A stretch of DNA of 64,000 nucleotides. Origin: Sphingobium abikonense NBRC 16140. Lineage in GTDB: Bacteria; Pseudomonadota; Alphaproteobacteria; Sphingomonadales; Sphingomonadaceae. Position numbers and translations under genes: made by a program. The stretch covers positions 26,019 through 90,018 of the forward strand of contig NZ_BCYT01000011.1 in NCBI RefSeq assembly GCF_001598335.1, in the 5' to 3' direction. Below the pieces are notes generated by a model. It saw only the letters and a program-made list of their open reading frames with translations. It had not been told where the DNA came from and searched no databases. Shown piece after piece: positions 1 to 8,993 of the stretch; position 1 is the stretch's first letter, and every line of letters starts with the position of its first letter.

Positions 1-14
1 GCTCGGGGATGGTC

Positions 15-1262
15 TCAGTGGTCATGGCTGGCCCCCGACTTGTCGATGTCGGCCCGGATCAGGAACGCGCCATCGGTCACATATTCGGTGCCGGGTTCGA
101 GGCCGCCGAGTATTTCGGTCCATTCGGGCGTGCGCCGCCCGATCTCCAGCATCCGCACCTCATAGGTGTTGCCGACCTTGGCATAGACGACCTCGAAATC
201 GCGGAACCGCTGGATGGCCTTGGTCCTGACAGCGAGTGGCACATTCGCGGAGGCGACCGCGAACGATCCCTCGACGCCCATGCCGGGCCGGAAAGTCTGA
301 GAGGCGGACGCCGGCAGATGGACGTGCGCCATCAATGTCTGGCTGGCGAGATCGGCGGTCGGCAGGATCGCCTCCACCTCCGCTTCAAGCCGCGCTTCAC
401 CTGACAGACTACGCAGCGACACACGCTGGCCGACCCGCACACGCTCGGCATCTCGGGGATAGACGAAGAACTCGGCATGGAGCTGGGTAGGATCCGCGAT
501 CACGAACAGCGCGCGGTCGCCGGTGGTGTCGCCGACATTGGCGTTCTTCTCGACGATGATGCCGCTGATCGGCGCCGTCACCGCATAGGTCTGGAGCGAA
601 TGGCTGGACTCGACGCGGAGCAGGGTCTGTCCCTTGCGCACGGCCTGACCGAGCTGGCCGGTCATCCACATAATCTGGCCGGGAAGCCGGGCACGAACAT
701 CGGCCTTGCCTTCGGGCGTGATCTCGATCCGGCCCGCCATGTCGATCAGCTCGGCAACCGTGGCGGAACCGGCACGCTCGGAACGCACACCGCCGGCCTG
801 CGCCGCCTGGGCCGCGATGGTGGTCCGGCCTTCGTAGGAGGCATAGGTCCAGTTGTGGGTCCGGCCGCCTTCGACCGCGCGGACCTTCACGTCGAACGAG
901 TGCGGCTCGATCACCACGCCGCCGCCGCGCAGATAGTCCTCCTGCGGCGTGAAGGCGAAGCGATCGACCTTGCCGCCGAGGCGCGACAGCTCGATGGAAA
1001 GCTGCACGTCGCCCGGCGCCATCGGCTTGTCGTTCCGATAGGCATAGACGTGGAACTCGGGATCGACGCCATCCTCGAAGATGGTCACTTCGAGCGCAAA
1101 CTCGCCGTCGCGCAGCATTCGCCCGCGATGCGGGCCGCGTTCATATTCGCCTGCGGCGGCGGCCTTCGGTTCGGTGGTCTCAGTCGTTGTCGGGGACTCG
1201 CCGCAACCGGCGAGCAGGGCAAAAGCGAGCAGCGTGCCCGCGATAGGAATGGATCGTGTCAT
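15..1262 (-). CDS. czcB: CzcB-like RND periplasmic adaptor (lipoprotein)
   Basis: This 415-residue protein should be the membrane-fusion subunit linking an inner-membrane RND pump to an outer-membrane channel for divalent metal efflux. It begins with a lipoprotein signal whose lipobox ends at Cys20 (LLAGC), and has the barrel-sandwich/lipoyl and beta-barrel organisation of CzcB proteins (PGQIMW, then AVTAPISGIIVEK). The C-terminus is His-containing (GASHDH). Its ATG overlaps the czcC stop as ATGA, so the two are co-translated. The RND pump gene expected next on this strand lies beyond the left edge. The substrate (Zn, Co, Cd or Ni) is inferred from family only. Confidence 0.88.
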   Translation of the reverse strand: MTRSIPIAGTLLAFALLAGCGESPTTTETTEPKAAAAGEYERGPHRGRMLRDGEFALEVTIFEDGVDPEFHVYAYRNDKPMAPGDVQLSIELSRLGGKVDRFAFTPQEDYLRGGGVVIEPHSFDVKVRAVEGGRTHNWTYASYEGRTTIAAQAAQAGGVRSERAGSATVAELIDMAGRIEITPEGKADVRARLPGQIMWMTGQLGQAVRKGQTLLRVESSHSLQTYAVTAPISGIIVEKNANVGDTTGDRALFVIADPTQLHAEFFVYPRDAERVRVGQRVSLRSLSGEARLEAEVEAILPTADLASQTLMAHVHLPASASQTFRPGMGVEGSFAVASANVPLAVRTKAIQRFRDFEVVYAKVGNTYEVRMLEIGRRTPEWTEILGGLEPGTEYVTDGAFLIRADIDKSGASHDH

Positions 1263-2542
1263 CAGCGGTTCTCCGCGCTGGCAAGAAGGGGAGCGTGGCG
1301 GCCGGTCAGCCGGTCGAGACGGACGCCCGCGAGGTGGAAGCGGCGCAGCAGCTCGACCCGTCGCGAGCGCGCATCGGTCAGGGCTTGGCTCGCCTGGTTG
1401 ATTTCGAGGAAGGTGAAGGCCGTCCCGCCGCGCGCAAAGCCGTCCTGCACCAGCACCAACGCGCGCTCGGCGCTCGGCAGCACCTCGCGGTCGATCCGGG
1501 CGATCTCGGTGGCAAGCGCTGCACGCTCGGGCACGAGCCGGTCGATGTCGCGGCGGATTTGCGCCCGCGCCACCGCGATCTCGGCCTCGGCCGCCTCGGC
1601 GTCGGCATTGGCGCGCGCGACATTGCCGCGATTTGCGGCGCGGCTCCCGAGCGGGATCGAGCCGCCGACCATGATCGCCACGTCATTGCCTTGCCCGAAG
1701 TGGCGCAGGCCTACGCGCGCGGTCGGGTCGGAGACATTGCCGGTCTCGGCGAGCCGGACCCGCGCACCCGCCGCATCACGCTCGGCTGCGAGCAGGGCAA
1801 GGTCCGGGCTGTCATCGTCCGATGTCATCGCCGCGTTCACGATGGCGAAGGGCGCCGTATCGAGGCTGTAATCGCTACCGCCACCCCACCAGGATGCGAG
1901 CGTGGCGCGCGCGATGCGGGCGTTCTCGCGCGCCTGGTCGAGCGCGATCCGAGCTTGCGCCACGGCGGTTCTCGCCCGCTCGCCCGCGAACAGCGGATCG
2001 AGCGCACGGCCCACGCGCCGGGCGGTTTCCGCTTCGACGCGCTGGGCGGCGGCGAGCCGCTGCTGCGCGATCGGAATCGCCGCCTCGGCCGCCAGCGCCT
2101 CGACCCACGCGGCCTGGACCTGCGCCATGAGATCGAGCATCCGCAGGCGATTGCGTGTCGAGGTCGCGTCGAGATCGGAACGGGCGGCGCCAATCCGTGC
2201 CTCGCGCTTGCCGCCGCGTTCCCAGGTGCGTTCATACCAGGCCGTGGTCTGGGAGCGATCGACCGGTGAATAGGGGCCGGTGCCCATGAAATCCTCGACA
2301 TCGACGCCGATAACATCGCGCGGCCGCACGTCGGCCTGGGTGATGGCGGCATCGGCCGCCCGGAGCCGCGCGGCATTGGCCGCAACGGAAGGATCGCCGG
2401 ACGCGACGCGCGACAACGCATCGGACAGGCTGAGGGTCTGCGCCGCGCCGATCGAAGGCGCGGACAATGTGGCCAGCGCTGCGCTTATCGCAAGCGTGCG
2501 CCGCAGACGCGCCGATGGGCGCGCAACAAGAAGGGAAAACAT
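1262..2542 (-). CDS. czcC: CzcC-like outer-membrane efflux protein (TolC family)
   Basis: This 426-residue protein is the outer-membrane channel of the left-hand Czc-type pump. It has an N-terminal signal peptide (cleavage near GAAQT) and the long Ala/Arg/Glu-rich helical repeats of the TolC family. The segment VEDFMGTGPYSP followed by WERGGKREARI is a pattern of metal-RND CzcC proteins, and the second CzcC in this window has the parallel VIGSGPYRGV and IELGGKRGAR. It is cotranscribed with czcB downstream and follows the His-rich gene at 2602-3015 with a 59-base gap. Confidence 0.88.
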   Translation of the reverse strand: MFSLLVARPSARLRRTLAISAALATLSAPSIGAAQTLSLSDALSRVASGDPSVAANAARLRAADAAITQADVRPRDVIGVDVEDFMGTGPYSPVDRSQTTAWYERTWERGGKREARIGAARSDLDATSTRNRLRMLDLMAQVQAAWVEALAAEAAIPIAQQRLAAAQRVEAETARRVGRALDPLFAGERARTAVAQARIALDQARENARIARATLASWWGGGSDYSLDTAPFAIVNAAMTSDDDSPDLALLAAERDAAGARVRLAETGNVSDPTARVGLRHFGQGNDVAIMVGGSIPLGSRAANRGNVARANADAEAAEAEIAVARAQIRRDIDRLVPERAALATEIARIDREVLPSAERALVLVQDGFARGGTAFTFLEINQASQALTDARSRRVELLRRFHLAGVRLDRLTGRHAPLLASAENR

Positions 2543-2601
2543 GACAGAGACGGCCTCACGAGCAGGCGTGGCAGATGCCGCGCCTCATGTGACGCGGCGG
2601 C

Positions 2602-3015
2602 TCAGCTTGGGATCGCGAGGCTCTTGGGAGGTCGTTCGGGGCCGGAAATGCGCAAGCTTGGTGTCTGGTTATCCGGCGCAAACCCATGCAGCGCGCCGGA
2701 CAAGACGAGTTGAGCAGCCTCCGCTGCAGCCGTCACCGGTACAGCCGATCCGCCATCGCCATGATGGTGATGGCTGCCGGGCAGATGGTCGGCCGGATCT
2801 TTGTCGCCGGGTTGGGGCGCGTGATGATCGTCGGCATGGTCTTGTATGATGGAAGTTTCGCTGAACAAGGAATGGTCGTGTTCGAACGAAACACCCGGCG
2901 CATGCTGGATCTTGTCGATAGACGTGGAGAGCGAGGTGCCGGCGAAGACGACGGCCAAGGCGATACAAAGCATCGCCCAAAACCGGTTCGCGAGGAAGAG
3001 CCTCGAAATGCGCAT
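2602..3015 (-). CDS. CzcI-like His-rich periplasmic protein
   Basis: This small protein of about 137 residues stands directly upstream of czcC, the place taken by CzcI in classic czc operons. The ATG at 3015 is preferred to the in-frame TTG at 3051 because it puts the hydrophobic signal (ANRFWAMLCIALAVVFAG) at the N-terminus. The mature part is very rich in His and Asp (DHADDHHAP, SHHHHGDGG) and lacks a recognisable enzyme domain. A periplasmic metal-binding or regulatory role is inferred. A second such protein precedes the other czcC at 35457, although the two share composition rather than clear sequence identity. Confidence 0.7.
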   Translation of the reverse strand: MRISRLFLANRFWAMLCIALAVVFAGTSLSTSIDKIQHAPGVSFEHDHSLFSETSIIQDHADDHHAPQPGDKDPADHLPGSHHHHGDGGSAVPVTAAAEAAQLVLSGALHGFAPDNQTPSLRISGPERPPKSLAIPS

Positions 3016-3078
3016 GGATGGGGTTCTAGCCGGTGAAGGGCGGTGGCTCAATCAGGAACTACTTCCCACGACATGGAA

Positions 3079-4269
3079 TCAGATTTGGCCGGTGGAACGG
3101 TTAAATTTGGTTTGTTCGTTGGACGATGAATGCGCGAATGCGTTGCGTATCGCTCGATGCGCCGCTTCCAGCTTTGAGATCATGAACCGGCGAGCCATTC
3201 GCTCTCGTGCGGCTTTGATCTGAAGGATAAAGGCGGAAGACCAGTGGCCGTCTGCCATCAGCAAGCGATCGAGCCCGCCGCGATCTGTCCTGGCTATGAA
3301 CTTTTCGATCGCTGGCGGTGCTTCAGGACCAAAAAGCGCGGCACCTACATCGGGATTGGTTTCGATGATGCCGCAAGCGGCGGCAAGCAGGCACCGGCGC
3401 AGGAGCGGCGATGCGGTGGCCAGCGGGTTGCGAGTGTCGCTCGAATAGAATTGGAGACCGATGTAACCGGGCGTCATCGCATCGCACGCGAAATCGTTCA
3501 GCGCGATATTCCGTGTCCTGCACCACCAATATTCGTCGTTTGGCGGCTTCTTGGTCAGGAGGCTGCAAACGTCTCGAACCTCGTTGAGGAGTTGGCCGGC
3601 CGACGTGAAGTTGAAGCGGAACTGGTCAGGGGTCCTACCCCTAATCGCGCCCATGCATTGCTGCTCGAACGCAATGATATGATCCCAGCGGACCAGGGTA
3701 TCCTTCCCGGCATAAAGGGCCGGCGCCGAGGTTCTTTCCATCGGTTGCCAGCAGGCTTCGCAAATCATCCGCAGCGGACCGCGCGCGGGCATCGCAAATC
3801 GCCATGTCCGCGACCCGCAACTATTGCAACGATCCTCCAGCGGCCAGCGGTGCCGATGGCAAAAGCCCACGGCGGCCAGCACCCACTGACGCCGGACGTG
3901 TGCTGGCCGGTCGGATGCGAAATCTTCCGCGAGACACCGGCTGCACCAACTGACGTGCAACCGTGGTATCGGGATCAGCCCCGTAGAACTGGCTGACCCT
4001 GGGAGGTGTTCCCAGGCCAGAAAATCGGGCGGCAAAGCGGGATAATGTTTCGCGAGACTATGTTCGACCAAGCACGCTGCCGACACGTTGAGGTCGTCGG
4101 CAGTCGCATTGATCCAGGCCATTGTCGGGCGAATATCCGGGTGGCGCCAGTCGCCCATGCGATCTCGGACAGCCTTTGGCGCCGGTAGCCCTCGCCCTCG
4201 GCGGGAATGGCGCTGACGCGCGTGCCAGGACGTCAGCAGTTCGTCAGCGAAAGGATATTCATGCCGCAC
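3079..4269 (-). CDS. tniQ: TniQ/TnsD-family transposition target-selection protein
   Basis: This 396-residue protein belongs to the TniQ family, which directs a TniA/TniB transposase to its target. A GTG start at 4269, overlapping the tniB stop by 11 bases, is chosen because the family motif (here YPFADELLTSWHAR) then begins four residues in. The longer ATG frame adds 24 unlikely residues. Zinc-ribbon-like cysteines and histidines follow: CSRC, CHRH, CNSC and CEAC at roughly residues 110-190. It is the last gene of tniA-tniB-tniQ and ends 63 bases from the czcI-like start, so the transposon border must lie very close to that operon. Confidence 0.85.
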   Translation of the reverse strand: MRHEYPFADELLTSWHARQRHSRRGRGLPAPKAVRDRMGDWRHPDIRPTMAWINATADDLNVSAACLVEHSLAKHYPALPPDFLAWEHLPGSASSTGLIPIPRLHVSWCSRCLAEDFASDRPAHVRRQWVLAAVGFCHRHRWPLEDRCNSCGSRTWRFAMPARGPLRMICEACWQPMERTSAPALYAGKDTLVRWDHIIAFEQQCMGAIRGRTPDQFRFNFTSAGQLLNEVRDVCSLLTKKPPNDEYWWCRTRNIALNDFACDAMTPGYIGLQFYSSDTRNPLATASPLLRRCLLAAACGIIETNPDVGAALFGPEAPPAIEKFIARTDRGGLDRLLMADGHWSSAFILQIKAARERMARRFMISKLEAAHRAIRNAFAHSSSNEQTKFNRSTGQI

Positions 4270-5182
4270 GGCGCCGCAACGCCCGCTTGGTACTGGCGAT
4301 GACTTGCATCGAGACGAGCGGGAGCAATAGTTGCTCATCATCGAAGCTGTCGGCGTCGATCATCTCGCGGCCGCTTCGGATCGCCGCGATTGCGACAGCC
4401 TCCATCAATCGGAATATTCGGCCTGTCACGCCCTCGCTCAATGCGATGACGCGCTGGCGGACATCAGGTTCATCGAGCAGGGAAGGGCGGCGCAAAGGCA
4501 GCAGACCGGCGAAGCTCGCCATGAGCTGGCGCAGGGCGTGATCGTTGCGCCATGGAGACAGCTCGAAGGCGGCGAAGCGGTCGGCGAGATTAGGATCGGT
4601 GAGTATCGCGATACGTGCATCTTCGGTGCCCGCGCACACGATCGGGATTCTGAGGTCGTTGGTCAGAAAGCGAATGGTGTTGAGAAAAATCCGCTGTTGG
4701 CGCGGCGAGCCTGCCAGCATCTTGTCGATTTCGTCGAGGACCAGCACCTTCGTCCCGAATTCCCCAAGGGTGCGACGAGCCAGAGAGCGCAGTGATCGCA
4801 GGGAGATATGGTCGAACTCGGAGTAGTTCATCGCCAGCATAAGCTCGGTGTAGAACTCGTCCTCGGTAGGCTGTGGCGGCATCTGCACCTTGACGACAGG
4901 CATGATCGTAAGGCCGGCGCCTTTATCATACCGGGTTGCGTGCAGCTCTGCGAAGCGATTGAGGATCTCGCTTTTGCCCATACCAGTGGAACCGAAAAGC
5001 AGGAGGCAGGGCATGCGGCCGCGCGGGGGATAGGTCAGCAGATCTTCTAGCCTGCCGAGCGCGGCTTCGGATTGTGGCAGCGATAGCCATCGATCGCGTC
5101 TCAGCCAGTCGATGCGTTCGTCGTCGGATAGCCCTGCCTGCTCGCGATATGCCGGAAACAGGTGATCGTAAAGGTCGGTCAT
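4259..5182 (-). CDS. tniB: TniB/TnsC-like AAA ATPase
   Basis: This 307-residue ATPase is the regulator that couples target choice to the transposase in Tn7/Tn402-like elements. The Walker A motif GSTGMGKS is at residues 64-71 and the Walker B VLVLDEID at about 146-153, with a conserved downstream CAGTEDAR sensor-like region. It overlaps tniA by four bases (ATGA) and tniQ by 11, which implies translational coupling. The length is normal for TniB. The family call is firm. The specific transposon subfamily is not resolved from sequence alone. Confidence 0.9.
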   Translation of the reverse strand: MTDLYDHLFPAYREQAGLSDDERIDWLRRDRWLSLPQSEAALGRLEDLLTYPPRGRMPCLLLFGSTGMGKSEILNRFAELHATRYDKGAGLTIMPVVKVQMPPQPTEDEFYTELMLAMNYSEFDHISLRSLRSLARRTLGEFGTKVLVLDEIDKMLAGSPRQQRIFLNTIRFLTNDLRIPIVCAGTEDARIAILTDPNLADRFAAFELSPWRNDHALRQLMASFAGLLPLRRPSLLDEPDVRQRVIALSEGVTGRIFRLMEAVAIAAIRSGREMIDADSFDDEQLLLPLVSMQVIASTKRALRRRAA

Positions 5183-6834
5183 AGTCGCTCCTCGATCTGG
5201 AATGGAACGATAGGCGCGCTATCCTCCGGCTCGGACGATACCGGCAAAGCCATTGAAGGGGCTGCGGTGGCAGGAGGAAGGCCAGCCTCCAGAGCATAGG
5301 CGATGCGCTGGGCGGATTTTCGCGCTGTCTTGGTCTTGTGGGCCGCTTCGAGGACGATGCGCCGCTGCTCGTTCACCATGTCAAACAGCGATTGCTCGTC
5401 GACGGCCTGGCGCCCGCGCTCGCGCAGTGCTCGCACTGCCAGGTCGTGCTCGAACTTCGTGATGGCAGGCCGTCGCCGATCACGAAGCGGAACCGTCAAA
5501 TGCTCGGTATCGGACAACTCGACGTAAACAGCCGAGAGGTTGAGCGGATTATATTTGATCGGGAGCTTGTGGTCGCAGTTCGCGATGAGGCCGGCCAGAC
5601 TGCCATGCCAGTAGAACGCATGGAACAGCTCGATCCCCTCGCGCCTGACCTTCCGCATCTCAAACGGGAGAAAGTTGAAAAGGAAGCGAGCGGGATCGGC
5701 GGGGAGCCGGAGCGGATCAGCGCGGTTGCCCAGCCCGTCGGCCCAGGCCGTGAGCGGCGGGACGCCAAGCTCGCTGTGAATCGAGCCATGATAGACGCCG
5801 ACTTCGAGCGCGAACCACTGCTCGAACTCGCGCAGCGTCATACAGGCCCGGCCTTCGGCGTCATAGTCGCCTTTGGCCTTTATGTTTGCAAAGGTCGTAC
5901 CGGGCAGGAGATGCACGGCGCCGACCGCGGTTCCGATCAAGCGTTCGATGTGGCCACCGTAGTGCGGCGTGCGCCGGGGGCGGTGCTTGAGGTCGATGCC
6001 ATGCTGCTCGCAGCCGCGCTCGAGTGCCCGGGACCAAAACTCTGCGGCATTGTCGAGATGCAGAGTTTCGGGGATGCCGAAAACGGGATAGTCGAGGTTG
6101 ATCTCCCGCTCCTGAAGCCAGGTTGCCTTCGGCAGGACTGCATGGCGGATCGCCATGCCTACAGACGTGGCTGAGGGTCTCTCAAGCGAGATGTAGAAGC
6201 CCGGAATGACCCGCGTCGCTACGTCGATCTGAAGGGTCAGCGTTGGTCGACCAAGCGGTTTGCGGAAATGCTCGTCGACGATGATGATATCGGCAGGTGT
6301 GTGGTCTATTTGTACGATCTGCAGCGGGTAGTCGGCAGTGTAAGATCGCGTCACGGGTCGGTATCGATCAGACGCTGCCTTCGCACCGTCGCGCGCCCTG
6401 GTGAGGCGTTCTCGGTCAATCGCGGCAACGCGCGCGGCGATGGTCTTGCGTGTCGGGGCGCGAAGGCCGCGTTCATAACAGGCATGCCGAATCTCGCGTA
6501 GCAATCGCGCGAGGGTCGGCTTGGGGCGCGTCAAGTAGAACCGCTCGATTTCGGAGGCGACTACCTGGTCGATCTCCGGCGCCAATCGGCGACGCCCTTT
6601 GGGAAAACCTTCGGGCCGATCGACCAGGGAGCTGGTAACGGGCTCTGCGCGATAGCGGGCGACAAGCTCAAAAACGCGCGACCTGCTCAGGCCCAGCTCC
6701 GCGCTCGCATTCAACATCGCGGCGCGGGTAATCTTGGGCAGGCTGGCAAGCGAACGAATAGCCGGCTCGCGATTGCAAGCAATGCTCCAGGCTGTAGAAT
6801 CCGCTCTCGTAAGAGCTGTGCCCGTTTCGGCCAT
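5179..6834 (-). CDS. tniA: TniA-like DDE transposase (Mu/Tn7 TnsB type)
   Basis: This 551-residue integrase-core transposase catalyses DNA strand transfer. An N-terminal helix-turn-helix region (ASAELGLSRSRVFELVARYR) precedes the rve catalytic domain. The probable DDE residues are Asp177 (QIDHTPAD), Asp261 (LHLDNAAEF) and Glu297 (GGHIERLIG), and a Mu C-terminal-like domain follows. It is the first gene of a tniA-tniB-tniQ operon with overlapping junctions. All three genes look intact, so the element may still be active if its ends survive. Confidence 0.9.
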   Translation of the reverse strand: MAETGTALTRADSTAWSIACNREPAIRSLASLPKITRAAMLNASAELGLSRSRVFELVARYRAEPVTSSLVDRPEGFPKGRRRLAPEIDQVVASEIERFYLTRPKPTLARLLREIRHACYERGLRAPTRKTIAARVAAIDRERLTRARDGAKAASDRYRPVTRSYTADYPLQIVQIDHTPADIIIVDEHFRKPLGRPTLTLQIDVATRVIPGFYISLERPSATSVGMAIRHAVLPKATWLQEREINLDYPVFGIPETLHLDNAAEFWSRALERGCEQHGIDLKHRPRRTPHYGGHIERLIGTAVGAVHLLPGTTFANIKAKGDYDAEGRACMTLREFEQWFALEVGVYHGSIHSELGVPPLTAWADGLGNRADPLRLPADPARFLFNFLPFEMRKVRREGIELFHAFYWHGSLAGLIANCDHKLPIKYNPLNLSAVYVELSDTEHLTVPLRDRRRPAITKFEHDLAVRALRERGRQAVDEQSLFDMVNEQRRIVLEAAHKTKTARKSAQRIAYALEAGLPPATAAPSMALPVSSEPEDSAPIVPFQIEERL

Positions 6835-7010
6835 GACCTATCCCCGATCTTGCCAGGGACTCGTGTTGCCGGGTCCACCGGTATTGTATCAGAAACGGGA
6901 TGGACGGGCGAGAGTCCGGAGGTATTTGGGATAGATGAAGATTGAAAAACCTAGCAATTTCGGTCTGTCGGTTTGGTCAAGCTGACAGCCGCTGAGGAGC
7001 GTGGCGCAGG
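6835..7010. other. Intergenic region between tniA and the tyrosine recombinase, with a transposon-tip-like TGTCAG motif
   Basis: This 176-base stretch separates the divergent tniA and recombinase genes. On the minus strand it contains TGTCAGCTTGACC (complement of 6975-6987), which begins with the TGTCA found at tips of many Tn402/Tn5053-type elements. No matching inverted copy was found beyond tniQ on the left, so the end assignment is only a possibility. A GAGGAG Shine-Dalgarno motif precedes the recombinase start. Confidence 0.3.
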
Positions 7011-8249
7011 ATGGGCACCGAAACCGGCTTAGAAGGGTCAGAAAACGCTGTGGCGGCGCCTGAGGCGATCCTGCCAACCGTTAGCGCGCCGGCCGACCTT
7101 GCCTGGACGATCGTGCAGATGCGCGCGGGCGAGCGCATTGCCGTCAACGAGGCGCTGATCGCCGCCTATCAGGCCGCTTCGTCGCCTCACAGCATCCGCG
7201 CGCTCAAGTCCGACATCGAAGCATTCGACAGCTGGTGTCGGCGCACCAACCGGATCGCGCTGCCGGCGACGGCTGAGACCGTGGCCGATTATCTGGATGC
7301 GCGGGCGGGGAAGGGGAGCCGTCCAGCGTCGCTATCCCGGTACAAGGCGTCGATCGCCAAGATTCATCAACTGCTCGACCGCCAGGATCCGACGCCGGCG
7401 CCGCTGGTCAAGTTGCGGCTGCAGGCCGTGCGCCGTGAGAAGGGGACGGCGCAGAAGCAGGCGCGGCCGCTGCGGTTCAAGGGCCCGGTGCGCGACGTCG
7501 AGCGTGACAAGGCGCGTGGGCTCAACATCCGCGCGCTGCTAGAGAGCTGCGGAGACGATCTGCCGGGCCTTCGCGATCGTGCATTGCTGTCGGCGGCCTA
7601 TGATACCGGCCTGCGAGCCTCCGAACTCGTGGCGGTGGCCGTCGAGCATATCGAGGAGGCGATCGACCCCGAGTCACGCCTGCTGCAGATCCTGCGCAGT
7701 AAGGGCGATCAGGACGGGGAGGGGGCGACCGCCTATCTTAGCCCCCGCACCGTCGCGGCGATCATGGCCTGGACCGAGGCTGCCGAGCTATCGGCCGGGC
7801 CGCTGTTCCGGCGGGTGCAGGTGCGGCGCTACAAGGCGCGCGCCGCCGTGCGCGGTCGGGCGATCGACAGCATTTCAGGTCGTGAGGCTTGGGACCTGCG
7901 CAAGACACTCTCGAAGCCTGCCGTGAAGGCGCGCGTCGAATATGACATCGGCAGCCTGGCGCTCCACCCGGGCTCGATCGGGCCGATTTTCCGGTCGATC
8001 ATCAAGCGGGCGTTCGACCTCGGCGCGCTGCCCGATCTGACAGCCGAGGATTTGGCCAGATTGCTAAAAGGGATCAGCGCGCACTCGACACGGATCGGGC
8101 TGAACCAGGATTTGTTCGCGAGTGGCGAGGATCTCGCGGGTATCATGGATGCTTTGCGGTGGAAGTCGCCACGAATGCCACTGAGCTACAACCGTAATTT
8201 GGCCGCCGAAGCGGGCGCCGTCGGCCGCCTGATGGACAGGTTGAAATGA
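7011..8249 (+). CDS. Tyrosine site-specific recombinase
   Basis: This 412-residue phage-integrase-family enzyme breaks and rejoins DNA through a tyrosine intermediate. A SAM-like core-binding domain (about 40-145) precedes the catalytic domain. The visible catalytic set is Arg202 (TGLRASEL), Lys231, His358 and Arg361 (AHSTRIG), Trp384 and nucleophile Tyr393 (LSYNR). It is divergent from the tniABQ operon and has no recognisable att site or cargo beside it. It could be a resolution function for the neighbouring transposon or a separate element's integrase. Confidence 0.85.
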   Translation: MGTETGLEGSENAVAAPEAILPTVSAPADLAWTIVQMRAGERIAVNEALIAAYQAASSPHSIRALKSDIEAFDSWCRRTNRIALPATAETVADYLDARAGKGSRPASLSRYKASIAKIHQLLDRQDPTPAPLVKLRLQAVRREKGTAQKQARPLRFKGPVRDVERDKARGLNIRALLESCGDDLPGLRDRALLSAAYDTGLRASELVAVAVEHIEEAIDPESRLLQILRSKGDQDGEGATAYLSPRTVAAIMAWTEAAELSAGPLFRRVQVRRYKARAAVRGRAIDSISGREAWDLRKTLSKPAVKARVEYDIGSLALHPGSIGPIFRSIIKRAFDLGALPDLTAEDLARLLKGISAHSTRIGLNQDLFASGEDLAGIMDALRWKSPRMPLSYNRNLAAEAGAVGRLMDRLK

Positions 8250-8702
8250 CCGCGCCCGGTATCGACAGCTGCTCCCTAGCCCCTTTGTATTTCGAGGCCT
8301 TCTTTGGTGCCAGCACGGGGCGGTGCAACGGCTTTCTTAGATTGTGCCCAAGGTGTTGTCTAATCGCGAACCGCTGAGCAAGCACCTTTTCGCAACATCA
8401 CTGGGCTGCCGTGGCGGGATGACAGGCAGCTGCAGTCATAAAGATCGACAGGCTCGGTACCCTGGCGCCTTTAAGGTGGGCGCTGCCAGGAGCATGGTTG
8501 TCTGCGCGGTCGACATGTTCCGCCGCATGATGGGTTTCGCAAGAGAGGCCTTCCAGTGTGGTGCGCGCATTTTGCCGACAGTAATTGCAACTGGAACGTT
8601 GTTGGACGGAATGGCCTGACCAACGTCCCGACGAGACGACCGGGCGCCGGATACCGGCGTGATCGGCTATGGTTTTTCCTTCTAGCTTCCTCGTGAACTG
8701 GT
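8250..8702. other. Non-coding stretch downstream of the recombinase
   Basis: No gene is supported here. Open frames in both directions lack recognisable domains and convincing ribosome-binding sites. A minus-strand frame that reads through from the IS110 remnant has composition unlike the remnant and is regarded as chance read-through after the deletion. Confidence 0.4.
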
Positions 8703-8955
8703 TTAAGGCTTTGCGTTTGCTGACCTGTCGAACAGCTCGCCAGTCTTCAGCATCTGATGCATTATGACTGCCAGCTTGCACGCGTCGCTCTGGTGCCCCG
8801 CAAACGAGCTGCTTCCCGAGCTCTGCGGTCTGGCTGCGCATGCTGCGCCATGCTTCGAGGATGGGCAAGATGATCCGCTCCAATGCAGCATTGGTGCTCA
8901 AAAGGCTCCGGACGTGCCCTTCAAAGACTCGTCCGGAACCCTTGGGAATGATCAA
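8703..8955 (-). pseudogene. Remnant of an IS110-family transposase
   Basis: One frame encodes a run typical of the IS110/IS116 transposase C-terminal half (VRSLLSTNAALERIILPILEAW followed by SQTAELGKQLV). A different frame, ending at 8703-8705, encodes the family's extreme C-terminus (ACKLAVIMHQMLKTGELF). The helix-hairpin-helix region that should join them is missing. The gene is therefore deleted internally and frameshifted, and no N-terminal catalytic domain is present upstream. The call rests on remembered family sequence patterns. Confidence 0.55.
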
Positions 8956-8993
8956 ACCGAATCAGCAACGGAAGTCGATAATGCATTGCAGCG

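Noticed and set aside
8398..8702. Read-through part of the IS110 remnant frame
   Set aside because: After the deletion junction the residues no longer resemble the family, so it is chance coding potential.
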